Notes under the pieces: model-generated
Database searches by the model: none
Told to the model about the DNA's origin: nothing
The model's input: the letters and a program-made list of their open reading frames with translations, nothing else
Assembly: GCA_965248805.1 (NCBI GenBank)
Contig: CBDFKJ010000004.1
Span: 136,111 to 200,110, forward strand
Source of the DNA: CBDFKJ01 sp965248805
Lineage (GTDB): Bacteria; Pseudomonadota; Alphaproteobacteria; UBA6615
Length of the DNA: 64,000 nucleotides
Reading direction: 5' to 3'
Program-made: the position numbers and the translations under genes
Shown here: positions 37,709 through 47,511 of the stretch, one piece after another
Position numbering within the stretch: the first letter of the stretch is position 1
Layout: each line of letters begins with the position of its first letter

Positions 37709-38914
37709 ATGGCGGGAAGGAACGCTTTATTTGTGCCGGGGCCGACCAATATGCCCGATCCGATCCGTCGGGCCATGGAAGGCTCGTTGGAGGACCACCG
37801 CGCCCCAGATTTTCCCGAACTCACGCACGGCTTGCTTCGCGATATCAAGAAAGTCTTCAAGACCGAGGACGGCGCGGTCCTGATTTTCGCCGCCTCGGGT
37901 AGCGGCGGCTGGGACGCGGCCATCGCCAATACGCTGTCGCCCGGCGATAAAGTCTTGGCTGCCCGCTGCGGCCAGTTCTCGCACCTCTGGATCGAGACCT
38001 GCAAGCGCCTGGGCATGGATGTCGAGGTCATCGAGGTTGAATGGGGCGAGGGCGTGCCGTTGGACGCCTATGCCGAGCGCTTCGCCGCCGATCGAGACCG
38101 AGCGATCAAGGCTGTTCTGGTCTGCCACAACGAGACCGCCACCGGCGTCACCAGCGACGTCGCCGGCGTGCGCAGGGCGCTCGACGGGGCCGACCATCCG
38201 GCACTATTGTATGTCGACGGCGTTAGCTCGATAGCCAGCATCGATTTTCGCATGGACGAATGGGGGGTGGACCTCGCCGTCAGCGGCTCGCAAAAGGGGT
38301 TCATGATGCCGGCGGGCCTCGCCTTTGTCGGCGTCAGCCAAAAGGCACTGGCGGCGCATCAAGCCGCCGGGTGCCGACGGTCGTACTTCGACTTCACCGA
38401 AATGATGGGGCCGAACACGAGCGGCTACTTTCCTTATACGCCGGCGGCGACGCTGCTTCGGGGCCTGCGCGCCTCGCTCGACATGCTGATGGCCGAAGGT
38501 TTGGATAGTGTCTTTGCGCGCCACCAGCGTTTGGCCGAGGGCGTGCGCCAGGCGGTCGCCGCTTGGGGGCTCGATCTGTGCGCCAGTCACCCGTCGTTGT
38601 ATTCGGACACCGTCAGCGCCATCCGCGTGCCGGAAGGCGCCGACTCGAACGCGCTGATCAAGCTCGCCTACAGCCGCTACAACCTGTCGCTCGGCGGCGG
38701 GCTGGGCCGGGTGGCGGGCAAGGTCTTCCGCATCGGCCATATGGGCGACCTCAACGAATTGATGGTGCTCAGCGCGCTGGCCGGAACGGAGATGGCGATG
38801 CGCGACATCGGCATCGACGTAGCGCCGGGCTCCGGTGTCGCCGCGGCGGAGGAGCACTACCGCAGCACCGCCAAACCCGTCGAGGTCGGCCAACCGCGCG
38901 CCGTCACCGGCTGA
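37709..38914 (+). CDS. Class V aminotransferase (serine/aspartate-glyoxylate type)
   Basis: 401 residues from MAGRNALFVPGPTNMPDPIR. PLP-dependent fold type I: ASGSGGWDAAIANTLSPGD, VDGVSSIASIDFRMDEWGVD and the Schiff-base Lys in AVSGSQKGFMMPAGLAF. The family includes serine-glyoxylate aminotransferase (SgaA) and the aspartate-glyoxylate enzyme BhcA; sequence alone does not separate them, and no bhcBCD genes are nearby. It would make glycine from glyoxylate. ATG 37709 follows CCGGAG. Confidence 0.82.
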   Translation: MAGRNALFVPGPTNMPDPIRRAMEGSLEDHRAPDFPELTHGLLRDIKKVFKTEDGAVLIFAASGSGGWDAAIANTLSPGDKVLAARCGQFSHLWIETCKRLGMDVEVIEVEWGEGVPLDAYAERFAADRDRAIKAVLVCHNETATGVTSDVAGVRRALDGADHPALLYVDGVSSIASIDFRMDEWGVDLAVSGSQKGFMMPAGLAFVGVSQKALAAHQAAGCRRSYFDFTEMMGPNTSGYFPYTPAATLLRGLRASLDMLMAEGLDSVFARHQRLAEGVRQAVAAWGLDLCASHPSLYSDTVSAIRVPEGADSNALIKLAYSRYNLSLGGGLGRVAGKVFRIGHMGDLNELMVLSALAGTEMAMRDIGIDVAPGSGVAAAEEHYRSTAKPVEVGQPRAVTG

Positions 38915-38929
38915 CGTGCGCCGGCGCCG

Positions 38930-39307
38930 TCAGTCTGCAGCTGCCGGCGCGAACTGCAATTCGATACGATTGCCGTCGGGATCATGGGTGAAAATCTGGA
39001 TGGCGCCTGTGGTCGGCACCGTGCGGCGCTGAAACGCGAAGTCGGCGGCCTCTAGGCGCGCGGCCACGGCATCGGGGTCGGTCACGGCGAAGGCGCAGTG
39101 GTCGAACCCGCCGTTACCGCCGGCCGGCGTCTCGGCCACCTCGACCAGATGGACCAATGGCGCGCCACCGGCATAAAGCCACGCGCCGGGAAAGACGAAA
39201 TCGGGTCGAAAACCGCGCTCCATCCCCAAGGCGTCTTCATATAACCGGCACATCGCGTCCAACTGGGCGGTGCGCAGGTTGACATGGTCCAAACGCGTCA
39301 GCGGCAT
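38930..39307 (-). CDS. VOC-family (glyoxalase/dioxygenase fold) protein
   Basis: 125 residues, two beta-alpha-beta-beta-beta modules: RLDHVNLRTAQLDAMCRLYE, FDHCAFAVTDPDAVAARLEA, and the C-terminal IQIFTHDPDGNRIELQF. Metal ligands are probably the His of LDHVN, the His of FDHCAF and the Glu of IELQF. Substrate unknown. It is convergent with the aminotransferase, 15 bases away. Confidence 0.85.
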   Translation of the reverse strand: MPLTRLDHVNLRTAQLDAMCRLYEDALGMERGFRPDFVFPGAWLYAGGAPLVHLVEVAETPAGGNGGFDHCAFAVTDPDAVAARLEAADFAFQRRTVPTTGAIQIFTHDPDGNRIELQFAPAAAD

Positions 39308-39464
39308 GCGTACTTCCTTCCCGCTGGCCGATATAGGACGTGCCGCCGGTGCCGGGCAAGCCCGTGCGGAGCGCCGCGACCGGCGCGCAAAGCAACAGTG
39401 GTCTGGACTTGCGCGACATCACGACCGCCGCGACACTGGGCGCCAACCGAGCGGGAGGTTTGAC

Positions 39465-40487
39465 ATGAAATATCAATCTACGGGTCGTGTCGCCGTAGCC
39501 GCCCTGGTCGCGGCCACCGCTTGGCCGACGGGACCCGCACAAGCTCAGGAAGCGCGCGACTATCTGCTCGCGACCGCGACAACCGGCGGCACCTACTATC
39601 CGGTCGGCGTGGCACTTGCGACTTTGGTCAAGGTCAAGCTGCAGCCGCGCCAGAAGATCAACATGTCGGCTATTACCTCAGCTGGCTCCGGCGAGAACGT
39701 CAAGCTGCTGCGGGACAACGAGGTGCAGTTCGCGATCCTGCAAGGGCTGTTCGGCAGCTACGCGCGCCAAGATACCGGGCCGGTGGCCGTCGACGGGCCA
39801 CAGACCAACCTGCGCTCTATCTCCATGCTGTGGTCGAATGTCGAGCACTTCGTCATCCTCAAGGATATGGCCACTACCGGCACGGTTGCCGACATGCTCG
39901 CCATCAGGGGTTCGGCTGTGTCCATGGGCGCGCGCAACTCCGGCACCATCGGCTCAAACGCGGTGTTGATGAAGAACATGGGCGTCGATATCGAGGCCGA
40001 CTACCAACTCGCCTATATGGGCTACAACCCGAGCGCCGAAGCCCTGCAGAACGGCAACATCGTCGCCATGAGCACGCCCGCCGGTCCGCCGGTCGGCGCC
40101 GTAACCGCGGCGTTTGCGGCCATCGGCGACGACATCGCACTCCTCGATTTCACGCCGGAGCAGGCGGCCGCGGCCGATGGCGGGCTGAACCTTTGGACGC
40201 CGTTCGTCGTGCCGGCCGGCACACACCCGGGCCAGGCTAAAGATCTGTACACCATCGCCCAGCCCAATTTCCTCGCCGTGCCGGATGACGTCGACGACGA
40301 CGCGGTGTACCAAATCACCAAGACGATATTTGAGAACCTGCCTTTTCTGCAGGCGATTCACGGCGCGACCAAGGCGATGGCGGTAGAACACGCCACCGCA
40401 GGTCTGCCGATGCCGCTGCATCCCGGCGCGGCGCGCTACTATCGCGAAGCCGGACTCGATTTGCCGGCCCATCTTATCGCCAACTAG
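39465..40487 (+). CDS. TAXI-family TRAP transporter solute-binding protein
   Basis: 340 residues. Signal peptide VAALVAATAWPTGPAQAQ, then LATATTGGTYYPVGVALATL, the TAXI-family opening, and SAGSGENVKLLRDNEVQFAI, the segment after which the family is read. It binds a small anionic solute in the periplasm for the permease encoded next. GGGAGG precedes ATG 39465. The gene is intact although its permease is broken. Confidence 0.88.
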   Translation: MKYQSTGRVAVAALVAATAWPTGPAQAQEARDYLLATATTGGTYYPVGVALATLVKVKLQPRQKINMSAITSAGSGENVKLLRDNEVQFAILQGLFGSYARQDTGPVAVDGPQTNLRSISMLWSNVEHFVILKDMATTGTVADMLAIRGSAVSMGARNSGTIGSNAVLMKNMGVDIEADYQLAYMGYNPSAEALQNGNIVAMSTPAGPPVGAVTAAFAAIGDDIALLDFTPEQAAAADGGLNLWTPFVVPAGTHPGQAKDLYTIAQPNFLAVPDDVDDDAVYQITKTIFENLPFLQAIHGATKAMAVEHATAGLPMPLHPGAARYYREAGLDLPAHLIAN

Positions 40488-40555
40488 GCGGCACCGGTCG
40501 CGGCGCGTGAGGTCGCGCGTCGCCACCTTGGCGAGTTTCGGTGCGCGGCGTGCCC

Positions 40556-42679
40556 ATGACGCACGCTGACCGGGAAAGCCTGCCGGCCCAATCCGTCGGC
40601 CAGAGTCGGCCAGAGACCGGGATGGTCGCCGGCGTGGTCTATGTCGTCGGCGTCGTCGTTTCGCTGGCACACATCTACTTCAACACCCTGGGCACGCTCT
40701 CGACGCTGACCCAGAACGCGCTGCATTTCGCCGGATTCGGACTGCTGTGCGCCCTCATCGTTCCCGGCATGCGCACTCGCGGCGCCCACACGCGTGCGAT
40801 GATGCTGGCAATCGATGCCACGGTCGGGCTGCTGGTCGCGGCGGCGGCCATTTTCATGATGCTGTCTGAGGATGCCATCTACGCCCGCGGCGTGCGCATG
40901 TCGCCGCTCGAGTGGGCCGGCGGCATCGTCCTGATCGTGGCGGCGATCGAGTTGACGCACGACGGGTTGGGTCATTCCCGCCCTTATCGTCCTAGCCCTT
41001 ACCTACGTTACCTGGTGGGGCGGCTGGCTCTCGGGTGTCTTTCGCTTCGCCGGCCTGCAGCCGGAGACCATCCTGTTTCGCAGCATCTACGGTGACGACG
41101 CGCTGTTCGGAACCATTGCGCGCATCTCGTCCACATATGTGATGATGTTTATCCTGTTCGGTGCCTTCCTGGTGCGCTCCGGTGCCGGCGAGTTCATCAT
41201 CGACATCGCCCGCTGCATCGCCGGCCGTCTGATCGGCGGGCCCGGGTTCGTCGCGGTTCTGGCTTCAGGGCTGACGGGCACCATATCGGGCTCGGCCGTC
41301 GCCAACACCGTATCCACCGGCGTCATCACCATCCCGCTGATGAAGCGTGCCGGCTTCGACCCCAAGGTCGCCGGTGGGGTGGAGGCGGCGGCATCGACGG
41401 GTGGCCAGATCATGCCGCCGATCATGGGCGCCGGCGCCTTCGTGATGTCGACCTACACCCAGATCCCCTATCTCGACATCGTCGCCGTCGCGTTCCTGCC
41501 GGCCATCATGTACTTCCTGTCGGTCGCGTTCTTCGTGCGCATCGAGGCCAAGCGTCGGCGTGTGCGCCAAGTCGACGACGCGGCGCCGCGGTTGGCGACC
41601 GTCCTGAAACGCGGCGGCATCGCCTTCGTGTTGCCGGTCACTCTGCTCATCGTCCTTTTGGTACGAGGCTTCACGCCGACCTACGCCGCGGGTGTCGCCA
41701 TTCTGGCCGTGATCGCGGCGTCGTGGCTGACGCCGCACCGAATGGGTGTGCGCGCCGTCCTCGATGCCCTGGCACTGGGCGCGCGAAATATGGTCACGAC
41801 CGCCGTTCTGCTGGTCGCGGTGGGCTTGATCGTCAACGTCATCGCCACGGACGGCATCGGCAACACGTTCTCGCTCATGATCTCGCAATGGGCCGACGGC
41901 AGCCTGCTGATTGCGCTGGTCCTGATCGCCTTGCGTCGCTGGTGCTGGGCATGGGGTTGCCCGTGACCGCGTCCTATATCGTGCTGGCGACGCTGTCTGC
42001 GCCGGCGTTAAGCGCCATGATCGCGGAACTGCGGCTGGTCGACGTCATCGCCGCTGGGACGCTGCCGGATGAGGCCAAGGCGATCTTCATGCTCGTTGCG
42101 CCGGAGAGCATCGCCGCCTTGGGATCGGCAATGAGCAATGGGGACGCGCTGGCACTGGTCAAGCTGGTGCCGGCCGACCTCATCAGCACACTGCAGCAGC
42201 AAGCGCTCGCGCCTGCGGTGCTGACGATGTCGCTGCTGTCCGCGCACATGATCATCTTCTGGCTATCGCAGGACAGCAATATAACGCCGCCGGTTTGTCT
42301 GACCGCGTACGCCGCCGCCGCGATCGCCAAGACCAAGCCCATGGCTACGGGCTTCGCAGCCTGGAAGATCGCCAAGGCGCTCTATCTCATACCGATATTG
42401 TTCGCGTTCACACCGTTGCTCGGCGGTACGTTCTGGCAGGTCGCCGTCATATTTCTGTTCGGCTGTCTGGGGCTGTACGCATTCGCGGGCGCCCTCGACG
42501 GACATTGGGAGGCGCCACTGGGCCGGCCGCAACGACTGGTGTTGTTTTTCGCCGGCGCGGCGCTGTTCTGGCCCGACGCCCTGGCCGCACAGCTGGCCGC
42601 GCTGGCGGTGGTGGCGGCATTGGTCTATGCCAATCTGCGGGTCGACCGGCGCAACCGCATCGTGGCCGATGCGGGGTGA
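40556..42679 (+). pseudogene. Fused TRAP transporter permease (4TM/12TM), two frameshifts
   Basis: A DctQ-like small-permease region is fused to a DctM-like large-permease region, as usual for TAXI systems. Key segments: GGPGFVAVLASGLTGTISGS, TGGQIMPPIMGAGAFVMSTY and, after the second break, LASLVLGMGLPVTASYIVLA and SQDSNITPPVCLTAYAAAAI. Frames change near 40957 and 41932; each is repaired by one inserted base. Without these the Na+-driven uptake protein would be complete. Start ATG 40556 taken; 40541 is possible. Confidence 0.85.
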
Positions 42680-42724
42680 GCGCAAGCGCAGCGCAGACGA
42701 TCGGCGGCGACGGGAGCGAGCACT

Positions 42725-43420
42725 ATGGAGGGTCAATTCAAACCCGCCGATCGCATTTCGGTGGACGAGCGCAAGCGCGAGTGGGTCCGCTATTACTCGC
42801 AAAAGCGCATTCACGAGCAGCTGCTGCAGGTCTCGCTACTTGAAGGTCTGCCGGTCCATACGATCCTGGAGATCGGTCCCCACTATGGATTGGTGACCGC
42901 CATGCTCGACAATGCGGGCTTCGCGGTGACGACCATGGACATGCAGCCGCGCAGTTTCGAGCGGCCCGATGTGCCGCACCTGCAAATGGACCTGACCAGG
43001 ATCGAGCCGGACAAGCTCGCCGGGTTCGATTGCATCATGTGCTGCGCGACGCTGGAACATATTCATTACCATCAGGCGCAGGCCGCGCTGGCGGCGTTTC
43101 GAGACTCCGGCGCCCGCTACATCCTGATCTCCGTCCCCTACCAGGGAACGCAGCTATTCTTTCAGCTCTATGGTAACCGACACACTCTGCGCCACCATTT
43201 CGCATTCAAGAAGCTGCGCTTCTTGCGCCGCTTCCGGTTCGACGAGCAGGACGACCCGTACGGCCACAAATGGGAGGTGGGTTACCGCGGCCACGCGCTC
43301 CTCCGATACGAGCAAATGCTGCGCGACAGCGGTCTGTCGATCTTCAGACGGGACTTCTCGTATCCCTCCTACGCGGTATTCCACTTGCTGGAGTCTGCGG
43401 CAGGCCGCACCGGCAAGTGA
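42725..43420 (+). CDS. Class I SAM-dependent methyltransferase
   Basis: 231 residues. Motif I is ILEIGPHYGLVTAMLDNAGF, motif II TTMDMQPR and motif IV FDCIMCCATLEHIHYHQAQ. The C-terminal part is basic and aromatic (HTLRHHFAFKKLRFLRRFRF). The substrate is not evident. It starts 46 bases after the TRAP permease and may share its transcript. No link to neighbours that I can infer. Confidence 0.8.
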   Translation: MEGQFKPADRISVDERKREWVRYYSQKRIHEQLLQVSLLEGLPVHTILEIGPHYGLVTAMLDNAGFAVTTMDMQPRSFERPDVPHLQMDLTRIEPDKLAGFDCIMCCATLEHIHYHQAQAALAAFRDSGARYILISVPYQGTQLFFQLYGNRHTLRHHFAFKKLRFLRRFRFDEQDDPYGHKWEVGYRGHALLRYEQMLRDSGLSIFRRDFSYPSYAVFHLLESAAGRTGK

Positions 43421-43615
43421 TCGCGGGGAGCGCGCCTGGGCCAAACAAAGAGCTTGAAATTGCCCGCCGCAATGTTCAACTCAAATTCGATCAGTCTCTG
43501 CTTCGGCGAGTGTTGCCGATCCGCCGCTGGCGCTCGAACCACCGTCCCGTAAGCCGTGATTGCCCCGGCGCGCGTAGGATCTGCGCACGTCTCGCTAGGA
43601 CTCCAGGAGGCCAAT

Positions 43616-43819
43616 GTGACTCAAGGCACCGTCAAGTGGTTTAACCCGACCAAGGGTTTTGGTTTCATCGTTCCGGATGATGGGTCGAAAGACGTCTTCG
43701 TCCATATTACGGCCGTCGAGCGCGCCGGATTGAATTCGCTGCAGGAAGGACAGAAGGTTTCGTTCGAACTCGCCACCGAGCGTGGGCGAACGGCAGCCGT
43801 CGATCTCAAAGCCGAGTAA
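43616..43819 (+). CDS. Cold-shock protein (CspA family)
   Basis: 67 residues of a single cold-shock domain: GTVKWFNPTKGFGFIVPDDG with RNP1 (KGFGFI) and RNP2 (DVFVHITA). It binds single-stranded RNA and DNA. The start is GTG at 43616, five bases after a perfect AGGAGG; an overlapping ATG is out of frame. The 195-base leader may act as a thermosensor, as in cspA, but I did not fold it. A hairpin terminator follows. Confidence 0.93.
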   Translation: MTQGTVKWFNPTKGFGFIVPDDGSKDVFVHITAVERAGLNSLQEGQKVSFELATERGRTAAVDLKAE

Positions 43820-43871
43820 CCTGCCCCGTCGCTTCCGTGCCTGGCATGGGCGGGGGCGGTCGCACCAACGT

Positions 43872-43902
43872 GTACGGCGGCCCACGGGCCGCCGTACTGT
43901 TT
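43872..43902 (+). terminator. Intrinsic terminator of the cold-shock gene
   Basis: GTACGGCGGCCC at 43872 and its exact reverse complement GGGCCGCCGTAC form a perfect stem with a very small loop, followed by TGTTTC. The U tract is weak for a classical terminator, but the hairpin is strong and correctly placed 52 bases after the stop. Confidence 0.65.
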
Positions 43903-43985
43903 CGATGGCGTCGCGATCGCCTCGCCACAGGCGCCTTGTCGCTCTAGACTGAGCGGCGACGAGACAAAGCGGCCCCCGGCGACCC

Positions 43986-45515
43986 GTGCACCAAGCCTCC
44001 ACGATCACGAACTTGTTAGCACGCGGCGCCGACAGTGCGGTGGCGGTCCTGTCGCCCGTCGGCGATGCGCCGCCGCTGACCTACTCCGCCTTGCGCCGGC
44101 TGTCGGCCGGCACCGTGTCCGGCCTCAACAAGGCCGGCATCGGCCGCGGCCATCGCCTCGCCATTGTGTTGCCCAACGGGCCGCTGATGGCGACCGCATT
44201 CCTCACCGTGGCCCAGTGCGCCACCACCGCACCCCTCAATTCCGCCTATACCGAGGTCGAGTTCCGCTTCTATCTGGAAGATCTCGGCTGCAAGGCTTTG
44301 CTGGTCCAAATGGGCGACAGCTCGCCGGCGGTTGCCGCGGCGGCCGCGCTCGGCATTCCGGTGATCGAGCTGCGGCCGAACGACCCAGCCGGCTGCGGCG
44401 CGTTCACGCTGCCGGAAATGCGCATCGGCGAGCCGATAGAGCGCGGCGATTTGACCCCCGACGACGTGGTGCTGGTGCTGCACACTTCCGGTACGACCTC
44501 GCGACCGAAAATCGTCCCGCTGACGCACGGCAACGTCACGGCATCGGCGCGACACATCGTCGCCACGCTTGCGCTGACCCACGCCGACCGCTGCCTCAAT
44601 ATCATGCCGCTGTTCCACATCCATGGGCTAATGGCCGCGGTGCTGGCGAGCATGGCTGCAGGCGCCAGCATCGCCTGTGCGCCCGGGTTCGATGCGCTAC
44701 GGTTCGGCAGTTGGCTCGCGGCGAGCGCGCCGAGTTGGTACACCGCGGTGCCGACGATGCATCGGGCCATCCTTGCCCGTGCCGCCCGCAATCGCGAAAT
44801 TGTCGCGGCCTCCCGCTTGCGCTTGATCCGCTCGTCCTCGGCGTCGCTGCCGCCGCAAGTGATGGCGGCGCTCGAGGAAACGTTTCACTGCCCGGTGATC
44901 GAGTCCTACGGCATGACCGAGGCCGCGCACCAGATGACCAGCAACCCCTTGCCGCCGGCGGCGCGCAAGCCCGGCACCGTCGGCCGCGGCGCCGGGCCCG
45001 AGGTCGCGGTGATTGGTGCTGGCGATACGTTCGTTGCCGCCGGCGAGACTGGCGAAGTGGTGATTCGCGGGCCGAACGTGACGCCGGGCTATGAGAGCAA
45101 CCCGGAGGCCAACGCCGCCGGCTTCACCGACGGCTGGTTTCGCACCGGCGACCAGGGCGTGATCGACGCGGATGGCTACCTCACCATCACCGGACGCTTG
45201 AAGGAGCTGATCAACCGCGGCGGCGAGAAGATCAGTCCGCGCGAGGTCGACGAAGTGCTGCTGGATCACGCCGCCGTGGCGCAGGCCGTAACCTTCGCCC
45301 TGCCGCATCCCAAGCTCGGCGAGGACGTGGCGGCGGCGATCGTGTTGAAGGACGGCGCTGAGGCCAGCGAACGCGAGCTCAGGGACTTCGCCGCCGGGCG
45401 TCTGGCCCCGTTCAAGGTGCCGCGCAAAATCGTGCTGGTCGGCGAGATTCCCAAGGGACCGACCGGCAAGTTACAGCGCATCGGCCTGGCGCAGAAATTG
45501 GGGCTCGCCGCGTGA
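43986..45515 (+). CDS. AMP-forming acyl-CoA ligase (AAE3/oxalyl-CoA synthetase-like)
   Basis: 509 residues of the ANL superfamily. A3 motif VLHTSGTTSRPKIVPLTHGN, then MPLFHIHGLMAAVLASMAAG, A5 ESYGMTEAAHQMTSNPL, A8 GRLKELINRGGEKISPREVD and the catalytic Lys in PKGPTGKLQRIGLA. The FHIHG region resembles the AAE3/oxalyl-CoA and FadD-like short-acid ligases; the substrate is not certain. GTG start at 43986. It overlaps the next gene by four bases. Confidence 0.82.
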   Translation: MHQASTITNLLARGADSAVAVLSPVGDAPPLTYSALRRLSAGTVSGLNKAGIGRGHRLAIVLPNGPLMATAFLTVAQCATTAPLNSAYTEVEFRFYLEDLGCKALLVQMGDSSPAVAAAAALGIPVIELRPNDPAGCGAFTLPEMRIGEPIERGDLTPDDVVLVLHTSGTTSRPKIVPLTHGNVTASARHIVATLALTHADRCLNIMPLFHIHGLMAAVLASMAAGASIACAPGFDALRFGSWLAASAPSWYTAVPTMHRAILARAARNREIVAASRLRLIRSSSASLPPQVMAALEETFHCPVIESYGMTEAAHQMTSNPLPPAARKPGTVGRGAGPEVAVIGAGDTFVAAGETGEVVIRGPNVTPGYESNPEANAAGFTDGWFRTGDQGVIDADGYLTITGRLKELINRGGEKISPREVDEVLLDHAAVAQAVTFALPHPKLGEDVAAAIVLKDGAEASERELRDFAAGRLAPFKVPRKIVLVGEIPKGPTGKLQRIGLAQKLGLAA

Positions 45516-46534
45516 GCGCACGTGACGATGCTTGCTGGGTGGTGACGCCCGGTCACGCCGGCATGGAAAATCAGGCGGTGGGTCTCGCCGAGGCCGTGGG
45601 CCTGCCGTTCGCGGTCAAGCGCGTGCGCCCGCGGCCGCCTTGGACGTGGTTGCCGGTTGGGACTTGGCCGGCGCCGCTGCGCGCGCTCGATGGGTCGAGC
45701 GATCGCCTGGCACCGCCGTGGCCGGATCTGCTGATCGCCGCCGGGCGGCGCAGCATCCCGTATGCCTTGCATGTCGGCCGCGCCAGCCGCAGCGCGACGT
45801 TCACCGTGTATGTGCAAGACCCGCGCATCCGTCCCGACCGATTTGATTTGGTTGCGGCCCCGCGCCACGACCGCATCAGCGGCGAAAATGTGACCGAGAC
45901 CATCGGTGCCCTGCATCGCGTGACGCCGCGCCGACTTGCCGATGAGGCCGCGCGCATCGCCCCGGCGCTGTCGTCGGTGCCAAAGCCACGAGTCGCCGTG
46001 CTGATCGGCGGCAGCAACAGCTGTTATCGGATGACGACGGACCGCGTGCGCGACCTCGCGCAGTCGCTGAAGGCCATGGCCGAACGCGACGGTGCCGGAC
46101 TGCTGGTGACACCGTCACGACGCACTGGCGCCCAGAATCTGGGCGTGCTCGAAGCCGAACTGGCGGACGTGCCGGCTTTGATCTGGGATTTCCAGAGCGA
46201 CAATCCGTATTTTGGCTATCTCGGCCTGGCCGATGCCGTCGTCGTCACCTGCGACTCGGTGTCCATGGTTTCGGAGGCGTGCGCGACCGGCAAGCCGGTG
46301 ATGGTGGCCGAACTCGACGACGGCAACCGCAAATTCACCGCGTTCCATGCGGCCTTGCGCGCGGCGGGCTACACGCGGCCGTTTCGCGGCCAGTTGGAGA
46401 CGTGGGCGACGCGCCCTCTCGATGACACTGGCCGGGTGGCGGCGGAGGTGCGCCGGCGCATGTCGGCTGGTCGCGCCGCTGATGCAAGCGCCGCTACCGG
46501 CGCCGCACTGTCCACGGCGCCACGGCGAACATGA
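45512..46534 (+). CDS. ELM1-family protein (DUF1022)
   Basis: 340 residues with the start WVVTPGHAGMENQAVGLAEA and later PRVAVLIGGSNSCYRM, WDFQSDNPYFGYLGLADAVV and TCDSVSMVSEACATGKPVMV, typical of the mitochondrial fission ELM1/DUF1022 family. The C-terminal part resembles GT-B glycosyltransferases, so a glycan role is plausible, but no activity is established. GTG 45512 overlaps the ligase stop, and the panE-like start overlaps its own end, so three genes are coupled. Confidence 0.85.
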   Translation: MSARDDACWVVTPGHAGMENQAVGLAEAVGLPFAVKRVRPRPPWTWLPVGTWPAPLRALDGSSDRLAPPWPDLLIAAGRRSIPYALHVGRASRSATFTVYVQDPRIRPDRFDLVAAPRHDRISGENVTETIGALHRVTPRRLADEAARIAPALSSVPKPRVAVLIGGSNSCYRMTTDRVRDLAQSLKAMAERDGAGLLVTPSRRTGAQNLGVLEAELADVPALIWDFQSDNPYFGYLGLADAVVVTCDSVSMVSEACATGKPVMVAELDDGNRKFTAFHAALRAAGYTRPFRGQLETWATRPLDDTGRVAAEVRRRMSAGRAADASAATGAALSTAPRRT

Positions 46535-47511
46535 AGGTCTGTATCTACGGCGCCGGTGCCATCGGCGGCTTCCTGGCCGCAAAGCTGGCCCAATCCGACG
46601 TCGAGGTGTCGTGCATCGCGCGCGGGCCCCATCTGGCGGCGATGCGCGAGAACGGACTGACGGTCCGAAGCGGTGATGAGGAGATCAGTACGCGCGTCGT
46701 CTGCACCGACGATCCGACGACCTTGGGGCCACAGGACTTCGTGATCATGACGCTTAAGGTACCGTCGGCGGCGGCGGTCGCCGATCGCATGGCCCCGCTA
46801 CTTGGCGCCGACACGGCCGTCGTCACGGCTCAGAATGGCGTGCCCTGGTGGTACTTCTACGGCCACGGCGGCGCGCATGACGGGCGGCGGCTGGTGACTG
46901 TCGATCCCGGCGGCCGGCAATGGGAGCTGATCGGCCCCGAGCGCGCCATCGGCTGCGTCGTCTACCCGGCGGCCGAAGTGGTGGCGCCCGGCGTTATCGC
47001 GCACCTCTACGGCAATCGCTTCATGCTCGGCGAGCCTGACGGCAGCCGGTCAGAACGCGTACGTGCCTTGAGCGAGCGGCTGACCGGTGCGGGCCTGAAG
47101 GCGCCGGTGCGGCCACGCATTCGCGACGACATCTGGCTCAAACTGTGGGGCAATGTCAGCTTCAACCCGGTCAGCGCGCTCACGCACGCGACGCTGGTGA
47201 AGCTTGCCACCGAGCCCGGCGTGCGCGCGGTAATCGCCGCCATGATGGTCGAGGCCCAGGCGGTGGGAGAGGCGCTCGGCGTCAAGTTCTCGGTCGACAT
47301 CGACACCCGCATCGGCTGGGCCGCCGACGTCGGGGCGCACAAGACCTCGATGCTGCAGGATCTGGAGCGCGGCCGGGCGATAGAAATCGACGCGCTGGTC
47401 AGCGCGGTGCAGGAAATGGCGCGGCTCTGTGACATCGCCACGCCTGCGATCGACACGGTCTTGGCGCTGGTGAAGCAACGCGCACGGGAAGCCGGCTGCT
47501 ACGACGGCTGA
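46531..47511 (+). CDS. 2-dehydropantoate 2-reductase-like (PanE/ApbA family)
   Basis: 326 residues. Rossmann motif VCIYGAGAIGGFLAAKLAQS for NADP(H), AQNGVPWWYFYG, and the C-terminal catalytic region IWLKLWGNVSFNPVSALTHA with the active-site Lys. The family reduces ketopantoate in pantothenate synthesis, yet many members act on other 2-oxo acids, so I give no symbol. ATG overlaps the previous stop as ATGA. Convergent with murQ, overlapping it by 13 bases. Confidence 0.82.
   Translation: MKVCIYGAGAIGGFLAAKLAQSDVEVSCIARGPHLAAMRENGLTVRSGDEEISTRVVCTDDPTTLGPQDFVIMTLKVPSAAAVADRMAPLLGADTAVVTAQNGVPWWYFYGHGGAHDGRRLVTVDPGGRQWELIGPERAIGCVVYPAAEVVAPGVIAHLYGNRFMLGEPDGSRSERVRALSERLTGAGLKAPVRPRIRDDIWLKLWGNVSFNPVSALTHATLVKLATEPGVRAVIAAMMVEAQAVGEALGVKFSVDIDTRIGWAADVGAHKTSMLQDLERGRAIEIDALVSAVQEMARLCDIATPAIDTVLALVKQRAREAGCYDG

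Noticed and set aside
37709..38914. Beta-hydroxyaspartate cycle (BhcA)
   Set aside because: The aminotransferase fits, but none of bhcB, bhcC or bhcD is nearby, so only the general family is called.
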